Of a stretch of 21,092 bases of DNA, positions 1 to 7,130 are shown one piece after another. Position numbers and translations under genes: made by a program. The stretch covers positions 1 through 21,092 of the forward strand of contig JAKLQB010000916.1 of NCBI GenBank assembly GCA_022013615.1, read 5' to 3'. A model generated the notes under the pieces. The model made no database searches. It saw nothing but the letters and a program-made list of their open reading frames with translations, and had not been told where the DNA came from. Numbering within the stretch: the first letter of the stretch is position 1; each line of letters starts with the position of its first letter. The stretch comes from Desulfobacterales bacterium. Lineage in GTDB: Bacteria; Desulfobacterota; DSM-4660; Desulfatiglandales; Desulfatiglandaceae.

Positions 1-524
1 CCCCTTCCAGCCTCCATGGTCGTCAAATCGCTGAAACCGGGATTTACTGGATCATAGGCCTTCCAAGTATTATCTATAAAGGCCCACACACTTGTGTATT
101 TGCCAGAAATGGAGCTCAATACCGATGCGATGTCCGTATCTCCAGGTTGTCTGTATAAAGAGATTAGGTTCGAACCCTGGAACAAGCTAATTGATAGGGC
201 ATCCACCTCATTGGAATAACCACTTTCAAGCCCTTCATCATTATAGGCAGTAACAGCGAAAAAATGAACTTCGCCATCTGAAAGGTCACTCAGTGTGAAT
301 TCCGTTACGTTTCCCACATCTATTGGCGAGTCGCCTTCCGCAGCACCTGCACCACTATAAGGTGCGCCACTACCATCAGTATCATAATAAATCATATACC
401 CGGCCAGATTCGGCTCAGTGTTAGCATCCCAGGCAAGGGTTATATCCATGGCATGGCATGGTGTTACAAAGCAGAAAAGCAGTGCAATGACGGAATATCC
501 AGCACACTTCTTAAAGCTCATCAT
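1..524 (-). CDS. Secreted fibronectin type III-like protein (3' end outside window)
   Basis: The open reading frame runs from an ATG at 524 (a second ATG follows directly) off the left edge, giving about 174 residues. A Shine-Dalgarno AGGAGAG lies 6-7 bases upstream. The N-terminus MMSFKKCAGYSVIALLFCF is a signal peptide with a plausible cut after CHA. Next comes a fibronectin-type-III-like stretch (ITLAWDANTEPNLAGYMIYY ... FAVTAYNDEGLESGYSNEV). After that begins a second domain (NLISLYRQPGDTDIASVLSS ... YDPVNPGFSDLTTMEAGRG) of the kind found as a C-terminal repeat in many deltaproteobacterial exported proteins. It is probably extracellular or surface-associated. A c-di-GMP-I riboswitch and terminator precede it, so expression should respond to the biofilm/motility messenger. 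The exact function is unknown; adhesion or matrix binding is an inference from the domain and the riboswitch. Confidence 0.85.
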   Translation of the reverse strand, partial: MMSFKKCAGYSVIALLFCFVTPCHAMDITLAWDANTEPNLAGYMIYYDTDGSGAPYSGAGAAEGDSPIDVGNVTEFTLSDLSDGEVHFFAVTAYNDEGLESGYSNEVDALSISLFQGSNLISLYRQPGDTDIASVLSSISGKYTSVWAFIDNTWKAYDPVNPGFSDLTTMEAGR

Positions 525-575
525 CTGATCTCTCCTTTTGTTTTTCGAACCCATTTTTAGAAACCTATTACCCAT

Positions 576-619
576 AAAAAAAACGCCTCTGGGCATACAC
601 ACTCAAAGGCGTTTTTTTT
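576..619 (-). terminator. Intrinsic terminator, expression platform of the c-di-GMP riboswitch
   Basis: Read on the minus strand, AAAAAACGCCTTTG pairs with CAGAGGCGTTTTTT around a 12-base loop: an 8-bp G/C-rich stem (one G-U) extended by A:U pairs and ending in a U run. It starts within about 10 bases of the riboswitch 3' end and ends about 50 bases before the start codon of the FnIII protein. That is the usual position for transcription control. I cannot tell from sequence alone whether ligand binding turns the gene on or off. Confidence 0.85.
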
Positions 620-623
620 AATA

Positions 624-712
624 ACCTTCGGTAGCCCGGCGATCATGTCCTTTCGGCTTTAGACCCGTAGCTTTGCGTCACCGCCTTTTGACGGTTTTGC
701 CCTTTCGTTCGA
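624..712 (-). ncRNA. Cyclic di-GMP-I (GEMM) riboswitch
   Basis: The minus strand carries the diagnostic GEMM-I core in order: AAAGGGCAAAACC, a short P2 hairpin (CCGTC-AAAA-GGCGG), the highly conserved GACGCAAAGC, then CTACGGGTCTAAAG, a P3 arm, and the closing GCCGGGCTACCG. This is the family's aptamer for the second messenger c-di-GMP. It sits in the leader of the FnIII secreted-protein gene, directly followed by a terminator. The P2 loop reads AAAA rather than the GNRA tetraloop usual in the family; the rest matches well. Confidence 0.93.
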
Positions 713-717
713 TATGT

Positions 718-739
718 GTCTAATTAATGTCTAATTAAT
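718..739 (-). repeat. 11-bp tandem repeat upstream of the riboswitch
   Basis: GTCTAATTAAT occurs twice head to tail (plus-strand reading) with a period of 11 bp, about one helical turn, immediately upstream of the riboswitch aptamer. The AT-rich TATATTAATTAGA could hold a sigma-70 -10 element for the riboswitch transcript, or the two units could be binding sites on one face of the helix. No protein can be assigned. Confidence 0.5.
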
Positions 740-837
740 ATAGAAGGCTAATCTCCCTGACAGGTTCTTGGTCCTTATCCCTAATTGCGTCAAACAAGCA
801 TGGCTGTGAGATATTGTCTTTCGCTTTTTGTTTTCAC

Positions 838-889
838 GCATTAGGCACTTATAACTTTAGTTCATTTTAGGCACTTTCCCGGTTTACCC
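838..889 (-). repeat. Dispersed repeat AAGTGCCTAAA-type, copy A
   Basis: On the minus strand this reads GGGTAAACCGGGAAAGTGCC, then TAAAATGAACTAAAGTT, then ATAAGTGCCTAA. It matches about 43 of 51 bases of a second copy at 12724-12774 in opposite orientation. Each copy contains two AAGTGCCTAAA-like half units separated by GAACTAAAGTT. There is no coding potential; it looks like a small dispersed intergenic element. Confidence 0.6.
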
Positions 890-974
890 AGGTTAGGTAT
901 CCCGATTGTCAATTTCTCCTTTGCCTGTATAACACTCTCGGCAGTGTAGAAAATGCCTGCACTGCATTTGAGAT

Positions 975-993
975 CAGCATAAACCATGCCAAA
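975..993 (-). promoter_or_regulatory. Sigma-54-type promoter candidate for the riboswitch/FnIII gene
   Basis: The minus strand reads TTGGCATGGTTTATGCT. The invariant GG and GC are separated by exactly 10 bases; the -24 half TTGGCATG differs at one position from YTGGCACG, and the -12 half ATGCT at one from TTGCT. The start site would lie near 965, giving a leader of about 250 bases before the riboswitch. A perfect 12-bp palindrome TTGTAATTACAA (1025-1036) lies just upstream. This rests on consensus match only. Confidence 0.45.
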
Positions 994-1181
994 TCGCTGC
1001 AATGGCTGGACAGCCTAATTTATATTGTAATTACAAATAGTTAGAGAATATTTATCCAGGAAGGAAAACATGCGTGTAACGGAAGCTATATGAGGTTAGA
1101 ATACTGCGTCATTACGGCATACCATTCTGTACAGTTTCTTAAGTTTCTATACGCTATTTCAACAGGTTAGCATTTGTGCGC

Positions 1182-1203
1182 AAAAATGACGTACCATGCG
1201 TCA
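1182..1203 (-). terminator. Weak terminator-like hairpin overlapping the response regulator stop codon
   Basis: On the minus strand the stop codon TGA opens a hairpin TGACG-CATGGTA-CGTCA followed by five T. The stem is only 5 bp, so termination would be weak, but the position at the end of the polysaccharide/two-component run fits. Confidence 0.4.
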
Positions 1204-2595
1204 CATTGGCGCAGTTGGTAATGCACCGAATGTTTTTATTTTTCTCTGGAGCGTTCTCAAGCCAATACCCAGGATTCTTGCAGCCCGTGTTCGATTTCCA
1301 TTCATTGCCTCCAGCACCTTCTGAATATGCAACTTTTCCAGCTCTGACAGGGTAATGAGTTCCTGATTACATCCCTGGCCTGGTCCTGAATTAGCTAGCA
1401 GGGCACTAACTGAAGATAAAGTCAGGACCTTCCCCTTTTCCCGGAGTATTGCGGCTGCCATTATATTTTCCAGTTCGCGAACATTACCCGGAAAGGGATA
1501 TTCTAATAAACGGCCGGCCAAATCCTGAGTCAATGAATCAATTTCCTTCTCATTTTTCAATGCGTGTATCTTTAAAAAATGGCGGGCAAGCGGCAAGATA
1601 TCTTTTTTTCGTTCCCTGACCGGTGGCACTTTTATGTGGCACATATTTAGCCGATAAAACAAGTCAGCCCTAAAACGCCCGTCTTCAATTTCCCCTTTAA
1701 TGTCACGGTTTGTGGCTGCCACAATTCGAACGTCAACATTCTCAAGCCTTGTGCTCCCCAGACGGTAGAGCTCGCTCTCCTGCAGAACTCTCAAGAGTTT
1801 ACCTTGCAGCGATGGTTCAAGTTCAGTTATCTCATCCAGAAAAAGCGTGCCACCCCGCGCAGCCTCAAAGAAGCCTTTTTTTTCGCTCACTGCACCTGTA
1901 TAGGCCCCTTTGGTATGGCCAAAGAATTCATCTTCAAAAAGCGTTCTGCTAAAAGCGCCCATATTCACCGCAAAAAAAGGACCATTTGAACGATTACTCA
2001 AATCATGTATTATACGAGCCAGCATTTCCTTGCCGGTCCCGGATTCCCCTGAAATAACAACACTGTAATCGGTGGGAGCAACAGACTCAGCCTGATGAAA
2101 TACTAATGCCATTGACTCATCTTCTGCTATCATATCAGTAAAAGCCTGGGGGTTTTTCAGGTCTGAAAATGATTGCTTTTTTTCAAAAAGGGCCAGGCCT
2201 TGTCGCAAGTTATATCTCTCAAGGGCACGATTAATGACTATAATAAGCTTTTCGCTGTTGAGTGGTTTGACGAGATAATCATATGCGCCATATTTCATGG
2301 CCTGAACTGCGGAGGAGACATCGTCAGTGGCTGTCACAATCACACATTCTATTTCCGGAAACTCCTTCTTTATTTGTTGAAGAACCTCCATACCAGTTAT
2401 GTGAGGCATGACAAGGTCCAAAAAAACTAACATAAAACGGTGCTCCCTTACCAAGTCCATAACACGCCTGCCATCAGAAACAAGGACTGGCTCAGGAATG
2501 CCCGAACTGACAAGGGTGGCCTTGATACTCGAAAGGAGACCTACGTCGTCATCAACAACAAGGATCGGGGTATGATTGTCGGGAATAGATTCCAT
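1201..2595 (-). CDS. NtrC-family sigma-54-dependent response regulator
   Basis: About 464 residues in the usual three-part order. The receiver domain (about residues 9-125) has the acidic pocket DDD near 15-17, phospho-acceptor D60 in LVFLDLVMP and K110 in YLVKP. The AAA+ sigma-54 interaction domain (about 155-385) has Walker A GESGTGKE at 183-190, Walker B GGTLFLDEI and the arginine-finger region FRADLFYRL. A Fis-type helix-turn-helix (NGNRTRAARILGIGLRTLQR) closes the protein. The sigma-54 contact loop reads GAYTGA instead of GAFTGA, a natural variant that usually stays functional. I prefer the ATG at 2595, which has GGAAGG upstream and lies 2 bases after the kinase stop; a TTG at 2613 would overlap the kinase. 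It is coupled to the hybrid kinase upstream, its likely partner. It may activate sigma-54 genes for envelope or exopolysaccharide functions; the targets are unknown. Confidence 0.93.
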   Translation of the reverse strand: MESIPDNHTPILVVDDDVGLLSSIKATLVSSGIPEPVLVSDGRRVMDLVREHRFMLVFLDLVMPHITGMEVLQQIKKEFPEIECVIVTATDDVSSAVQAMKYGAYDYLVKPLNSEKLIIVINRALERYNLRQGLALFEKKQSFSDLKNPQAFTDMIAEDESMALVFHQAESVAPTDYSVVISGESGTGKEMLARIIHDLSNRSNGPFFAVNMGAFSRTLFEDEFFGHTKGAYTGAVSEKKGFFEAARGGTLFLDEITELEPSLQGKLLRVLQESELYRLGSTRLENVDVRIVAATNRDIKGEIEDGRFRADLFYRLNMCHIKVPPVRERKKDILPLARHFLKIHALKNEKEIDSLTQDLAGRLLEYPFPGNVRELENIMAAAILREKGKVLTLSSVSALLANSGPGQGCNQELITLSELEKLHIQKVLEAMNGNRTRAARILGIGLRTLQRKIKTFGALPTAPM

Positions 2596-2597
2596 AG

Positions 2598-4283
2598 TTA
2601 AATAGCCTTCCAAGAGGGTAAACCCTGGTTGAAAATATTGCTGACTGCCTTAAGAAAATCCGGTAAATTAAAAGGCTTGTAATGTATCCTGTCAAAACCC
2701 AATGCTGCAACTTCTTTCAATTTCTGGTGATCTGGGAATCCCGTGGTAATAATCACATTCATATCGGAAAACTCAGGTTCCGACTTTATTGTGCGACAGA
2801 CCTCGAGGCCATCCATCTCGGGCATAAACATATCTAAAATGAGAAGGTCCGGGCGATATGTCCCGAGCTTGATGCAAGCCTCTATTCCATTGGACGCCTC
2901 CTCCACCAGGTATGGCCCTGCCTCGGTAAGTGCTTTTGTCAGCATATCCCGAATCGATATATCATCGTCCACAACAAGAATCCTGCCTGTTGCTTCTTTA
3001 ACAACGGTAGGCAAAAACACGGTAAAGGTTGTTCCCTTCCCCTTGTTGCTCTGGAAAACAATCTCTCCGTCATGAGCATTGACCAAACTGTATGTTACAG
3101 AAAGGCCAAGTCCCGTGCCTCCTTCAGCCTGTTTGTCAGTAACAAATGGATCAAAAAGCTTATCAGAAATGTCCGGGGCAACACCACAGCCATTGTCCGT
3201 TATTGAAACGAATATTCGTCTATCCTTATTCTGAAATCCGGTGGCAATCCTGACCACTCCCTGGTCGTGATCTATCGCCTGGACAGCGTTTATGATTAAA
3301 TTCAAAATTATCTGTTCAATATTCTGGAGATTCCCTTTCAGCAAAGGAAGATCACTGGCAAGATCAACTTCAAGTTCAACTCCTGACTTCCGAAGGCTGG
3401 TTTGAGCCAGTCGCAAAGCATTTTCCACTGCCGTATTAATCTGCATGGAACTCTTATCGACAACATTTGATTGTCTGGCAAAGTTCTTAAGATCGCTTAC
3501 AATCTTGGCCACCCGACTGGCAGCCATATCCATATCGGAAAGCAGCCGGTCTGAATTTTCTTCTAAAAAATCATAGGTCAAGCCACCGTACTTTCTACCG
3601 GGTTCTTTGCCTCCATATTGGTTCAGAACAGGTAAGCAATCATGCCAGACCTTCTGAAAAAGAGAAATATTATACATAATCAGGTTGATGGGATTGTTGA
3701 TCTCATGGGCCATACCAGCAACTAAGGTCCCAAGAGTGTCCATCTTCTGTGCCTGATAGAGTTTTTCCTGGCTGTTTTTGAGCGCTTCTTCCGCCTGCAC
3801 GCGTTCAGTGATATCTTCACCAATCCCCAGGATTCCCACAATTCCACCATTCTCATCGAACCTGGGGCTTAATGTCAGGTGTATGCAAAGTTCGCGCCCA
3901 TTTTTTGTTATTTCTTTAACTTCGCAACTTTTCCCCTCCCTATTCTTCAACAATGATGCGCTGAGTTCCTTTGTCACCCTTTTTGTTTCATCATCAGAAT
4001 ATAGAATGTCTATTCTTTGCCGGCCGACCATTTCTTCAGCCTTGTATCCGAATATGTTTTCTGCACCCTTATTCCAGAACAGCACAGTGCCTTCAAGATC
4101 AGTTGAAAGAATGGAAATGGAAGATGAGCTGTCCAATATATTCTTGAGAAAAGTATTTGTCTTCCTCAAGGCCTCCTCTGTCCGATTCCTTTCTACTTCC
4201 AATACCTCCAACTCGGTTATCCGTTGGCGCAGGGCTTCCAGTTCATCAGTGAGTTGTTTTTCTGTCTTTTTTTCATGTTTCAT
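2598..4283 (-). CDS. PAS-containing hybrid sensor histidine kinase with C-terminal receiver
   Basis: 561 residues: an N-terminal coiled coil (about 1-45, Glu/Arg rich), one PAS domain (about 45-165, ending GEDITER), HisKA with phospho-accepting H193 in GMAHEINNP, and HATPase with N box (NLIINAVQAI), G1 (DNGCGV) and G2 (GGTGLGLS). A C-terminal receiver (about 434-555) has D484 in LLILDMFMP and lysine in YKPF. No transmembrane segment is visible, so it is probably cytosolic and senses through PAS. The gene starts at ATG 4283 behind a weak AAGG, 72 bases downstream of ugd, and leads directly into the NtrC-type regulator, its presumed output partner. The extra receiver suggests an internal phospho-step or a phosphate sink. 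The ligand cannot be deduced. Confidence 0.93.
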   Translation of the reverse strand: MKHEKKTEKQLTDELEALRQRITELEVLEVERNRTEEALRKTNTFLKNILDSSSSISILSTDLEGTVLFWNKGAENIFGYKAEEMVGRQRIDILYSDDETKRVTKELSASLLKNREGKSCEVKEITKNGRELCIHLTLSPRFDENGGIVGILGIGEDITERVQAEEALKNSQEKLYQAQKMDTLGTLVAGMAHEINNPINLIMYNISLFQKVWHDCLPVLNQYGGKEPGRKYGGLTYDFLEENSDRLLSDMDMAASRVAKIVSDLKNFARQSNVVDKSSMQINTAVENALRLAQTSLRKSGVELEVDLASDLPLLKGNLQNIEQIILNLIINAVQAIDHDQGVVRIATGFQNKDRRIFVSITDNGCGVAPDISDKLFDPFVTDKQAEGGTGLGLSVTYSLVNAHDGEIVFQSNKGKGTTFTVFLPTVVKEATGRILVVDDDISIRDMLTKALTEAGPYLVEEASNGIEACIKLGTYRPDLLILDMFMPEMDGLEVCRTIKSEPEFSDMNVIITTGFPDHQKLKEVAALGFDRIHYKPFNLPDFLKAVSNIFNQGLPSWKAI

Positions 4284-4314
4284 TATTGTTCGCCTTACCT
4301 AGCTGAGACATCAT

Positions 4315-4358
4315 TTCAAACCTTGAACCGGCAATTGGCCTTCAGCCTCAAGGGTTTA
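4315..4358 (-). other. Intercistronic hairpin overlapping the ugd stop codon
   Basis: On the minus strand TAAACCCTTGA right at the ugd stop pairs with TCAAGGTTT about 25 bases later (9 bp with one bulged C), enclosing a GC-rich segment GGCTGAAGGCCAATTGCCGG. No U run follows, so it is not an ordinary terminator. It may limit read-through, protect or process the message between the sugar-nucleotide and kinase genes. Confidence 0.4.
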
Positions 4359-5672
4359 CGATCCGTTCGCTCTCCCCACGCACGTATAAGAAAAACCAAG
4401 CTCAGACATGGTTTTCGGATCATAGACGTTCCGCAAGTCAATGAAAATAGGATCTTTCATCAAATCTTTGATTCTCTTCAAATCGAGAGCTCGATACTGG
4501 TTCCACTCAGTCATAAGAACAACCCCGCTTGCATCTATACAAGTTTCGTACGGATCATCAAAGTATTGTAACTCAGGCATTAATTTTTCGGCAACAGACA
4601 TCCCCTGAGGGTCATGGGCCCTAACAATCGCTCCTTTCTCAACGAGGGCTGGCAAGACCGTCAATGAAGGCGACTCTCTCATATCGTCAGTTTCAGGTTT
4701 AAACGTAAGCCCCAGCACGGCAATTGTCTTACCTGCTTCGCTTCCGCCCAGTGCATTGCGAATCTTCCAGATCATCCTGGCCTTTTGGGCCGCGTTCACC
4801 TCCACTACTGTTTCCACAATTCGAGAGGGAGAGCCATGCTCCTGTGCAATCCGGATCAATGCAACGGTATCCTTAGGAAAGCACGAACCACCATATCCCG
4901 GCCCGGGATGCAGGAATTTTTTCCCGATTCGACCGTCTAACCCAATACCTTTGGCCAGCCCCACCACATCTCCTCCCACTGCCTCACAAAGGTTTGCCAT
5001 CTCATTGATGAAACTTATCTTGGTTGCCAGAAAGGCGTTAGCTGCGTATTTGATTAGCTCTGCTGTTTCGAGCCCTGTAATCACCATGGGTGTTTCAATC
5101 AGATAAAGCGGCTGATAAACCCTTTTGAGCACATCCGCAGCACGGTCACTGTCCACGCCAATCACCACGCGGTCAGGACGCATGAAATCACCAAGAGCAG
5201 CCCCTTCACGGAGAAACTCAGGGTTAGAGGCCACGTCAAAATCTGCATCCGGATTCGCCTCTTTTATCAGGCGCTTCACCTGACGCGCTGTCCCGACCGG
5301 GACCGTACTCTTATCTACCACTACAGTATAGGCCTTCAGAAAGGGAGCCAGCTCCCTGGCCGCCTCATAAACATAAGTGAGATCTGCGTAACCGTCTCCT
5401 CTTCTTGACGATGGTGTTCCTACAGCAATAAAAACGGCGTCGGCCTCCTCAACCGCCTCTTCAAGATGGGTAGTGAAAAAAAGTCTGCTTTGTGAGACAT
5501 TTCTCTCGACCATATCGTTCAATCCGGGTTCGTATATTGGAACAATCCCCTGTTTCAGAGAAGCGATCTTGTCCTGGTCCTTATCTACGCACACAACATG
5601 ATGGCCAAACTCCGCCAAACAGGCCCCGGACACCAGACCTACATATCCAGTTCCAATAAGTACAATTCTCAT
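4356..5672 (-). CDS. ugd: UDP-glucose 6-dehydrogenase
   Basis: 438 residues, full length for the family. It oxidises UDP-glucose to UDP-glucuronate with two NAD+ in the cytosol, supplying an acidic sugar donor for capsule or exopolysaccharide. The Rossmann motif GTGYVG sits at 7-12, the NPEFLREG segment at 150-157, K208 in ELIKYAANAFLATKISFINE, and the catalytic cysteine C264 in GPGYGGSCFPKD. The C-terminal UDP-binding domain contains GLTFKPETDDMRESPS. The start ATG at 5672 overlaps the stop of the upstream manC-type gene as ATGA, and its Shine-Dalgarno CGAGGAGC lies inside that gene, so the two should be translationally coupled. No key residue is missing. Confidence 0.97.
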   Translation of the reverse strand: MRIVLIGTGYVGLVSGACLAEFGHHVVCVDKDQDKIASLKQGIVPIYEPGLNDMVERNVSQSRLFFTTHLEEAVEEADAVFIAVGTPSSRRGDGYADLTYVYEAARELAPFLKAYTVVVDKSTVPVGTARQVKRLIKEANPDADFDVASNPEFLREGAALGDFMRPDRVVIGVDSDRAADVLKRVYQPLYLIETPMVITGLETAELIKYAANAFLATKISFINEMANLCEAVGGDVVGLAKGIGLDGRIGKKFLHPGPGYGGSCFPKDTVALIRIAQEHGSPSRIVETVVEVNAAQKARMIWKIRNALGGSEAGKTIAVLGLTFKPETDDMRESPSLTVLPALVEKGAIVRAHDPQGMSVAEKLMPELQYFDDPYETCIDASGVVLMTEWNQYRALDLKRIKDLMKDPIFIDLRNVYDPKTMSELGFSYTCVGRANGS

Positions 5673-7054
5673 AATAAGCTCCTCGTTTGTATTTCAATCA
5701 TTCGGAGTTTTTCGCTCCCCCGATTTTCAACTCGATGCAGGCTCCCTTCAGGGACATGTATATGCTCTCCGCAGAACACATCTACAATCCTGTCATTAAC
5801 CGTCACCGTTGCTGTACCAGCCACGACAATCCAGTGTAAAGCTCTGTGTGTATGGCTTTTCAGACTTAACCGTTCTCCCGGCAACACATCCAGCCATCCC
5901 AGTTGGTATGTTTCCCCACGATCCAGCACCTTATATGCACCCCATGGCTTGAGCACTTCCCGATGCACCAGGGCCTCATCTCTTCCTTCATCGAGCAATT
6001 GCTTTACAATCTTCCGCACGTCCTGGCTCATATCTTCGCGGCATACCAAAACTGCATCTGGAGTGTCTACAACAACCAATCCTTCTAACCCCAGGGCAGC
6101 AACCAGACGATCCTGACCATAAAGCAGGGAATTTCGACTATCCACAGCCAGAACATTCCCTTTTACCACATTGCCGTTCAGGTCCTTCTCATTAATTTCC
6201 CTCAAGGCCGCCCAACTCCCCACATCGCTCCATCCAACGTTGGCGGGGATCATAGCCACTTTGTCCGAATGCTCCATTACCCCGTAGTCCACTGAAATGG
6301 CTGTTAGCCCCTCGTAGATCTCCTCCACCCGATCCGTATTTGAGGAAAGATCACCAAGGGAACCAATCTCCATCAAGCCCCTATAATGCTCGGGAAGGGA
6401 TCTTTTCATCTCATCCATGAATTGATCTGCCCGCCACAGGAAAATCCCGCTGTTCCAAAAGAAGTCTCCGGATCGCAAATATTTCTCCGCCGTCTCCTGA
6501 TCTGGTTTTTCAGTAAATCGGGAGACTTTAAAGACATCAAATTCGAGGTTGCTTAGATCTAATGAGTCTATACGGCTACCCTTCTTAATGTATCCATATC
6601 CTGTCTCCGGCCTTGTTGGGCTGATACCCAGGGTCACCAGCCATCCCTTTTCAGCCACCATTTTACCAGCGTGCAACAGTTCAAGGAAGCGATCCTCCTT
6701 CTCAATATGGTGGTCAGCAGGTAAAACCGCCAGGACGCCTTTGGGATCATTTTGATGGATTCGTACAGCAGCAAGACCAATAGCTGCAGCCGTATTTCTG
6801 CCGGCCGGCTCCTCGATTACCTGGAGTTTTTCTAAATGGAGTGTTTGGAGTTCCTGTTTGATCTCACTTGCCTGAGAACGCGTGGTAACGATCCAAATCC
6901 GTTCTTCAGATACCAGGGCACATGCCCGATCCAGGGTCATGGCGAGCATGCTTCGAGCCCCTAATATGTGGAGCAACTGTTTTGGCATCTTCTCGCGACT
7001 GAGAGGCCAAAACCGTGTTCCACTTCCTCCTGCCAGTATTACTGCATGAAGCAT
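5669..7054 (-). CDS. manC: Mannose-1-phosphate guanylyltransferase / mannose-6-phosphate isomerase
   Basis: 461 residues. The N-terminal nucleotidyltransferase begins LHAVILAGGSGTRFWPLSRE followed by KMPKQ, the classic GDP-mannose pyrophosphorylase signature, and later shows VLPADHHI and SVDYGVMEH. The C-terminal part (about 355-461, KPWGAYKVLDRGETYQLGW ... LSLKSHTHRALHWIVVAGTA) is the cupin of type II phosphomannose isomerase. The enzyme converts mannose-1-P and GTP to GDP-mannose, and the cupin may interconvert fructose-6-P and mannose-6-P. The start ATG 7054 has TGGAGGG about 8 bases upstream. It lies between sat-cysC (74-base gap holding a hairpin) and ugd (4-base overlap), so a sugar-nucleotide operon is likely. 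The isomerase activity is inferred from the domain. Confidence 0.95.
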   Translation of the reverse strand: MLHAVILAGGSGTRFWPLSREKMPKQLLHILGARSMLAMTLDRACALVSEERIWIVTTRSQASEIKQELQTLHLEKLQVIEEPAGRNTAAAIGLAAVRIHQNDPKGVLAVLPADHHIEKEDRFLELLHAGKMVAEKGWLVTLGISPTRPETGYGYIKKGSRIDSLDLSNLEFDVFKVSRFTEKPDQETAEKYLRSGDFFWNSGIFLWRADQFMDEMKRSLPEHYRGLMEIGSLGDLSSNTDRVEEIYEGLTAISVDYGVMEHSDKVAMIPANVGWSDVGSWAALREINEKDLNGNVVKGNVLAVDSRNSLLYGQDRLVAALGLEGLVVVDTPDAVLVCREDMSQDVRKIVKQLLDEGRDEALVHREVLKPWGAYKVLDRGETYQLGWLDVLPGERLSLKSHTHRALHWIVVAGTATVTVNDRIVDVFCGEHIHVPEGSLHRVENRGSEKLRMIEIQTRSLL

Positions 7055-7099
7055 TCTTGATACCCTCCAGGTATAATTTTTTGTGTGGTGACCCTAAAC

Positions 7100-7130
7100 A
7101 GTGTCTAAACGGGGTTTTCGCTCAGACACT
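7100..7130 (-). other. Strong intercistronic hairpin overlapping the sat-cysC stop codon
   Basis: On the minus strand AGTGTCTGAGCG pairs with CGTTTAGACACT around the loop AAAACCC: 12 consecutive pairs including two G-U. The TAG stop of sat-cysC shares its last two bases with the base of the stem. No U run follows, so it is not a standard terminator. It probably tunes message processing or stability between sat-cysC and manC. Confidence 0.55.

Larger units (their letters stand above)
525..1200. other. Intergenic region without a protein gene
   Basis: Apart from the riboswitch, terminator, tandem repeat, dispersed repeat, sigma-54 candidate and 12-bp palindrome listed separately, I see nothing in this stretch. 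No reading frame with a plausible start and ribosome binding site exists on either strand. Confidence 0.6.

Noticed and set aside
1199..1235. tRNA-like string GGCGCAGTTGGTAATGCACC near the end of the response regulator
   Set aside because: It resembles a tRNA D-arm but no anticodon arm, T-arm or acceptor pairing follows, and it encodes the C-terminus of the regulator on the other strand.
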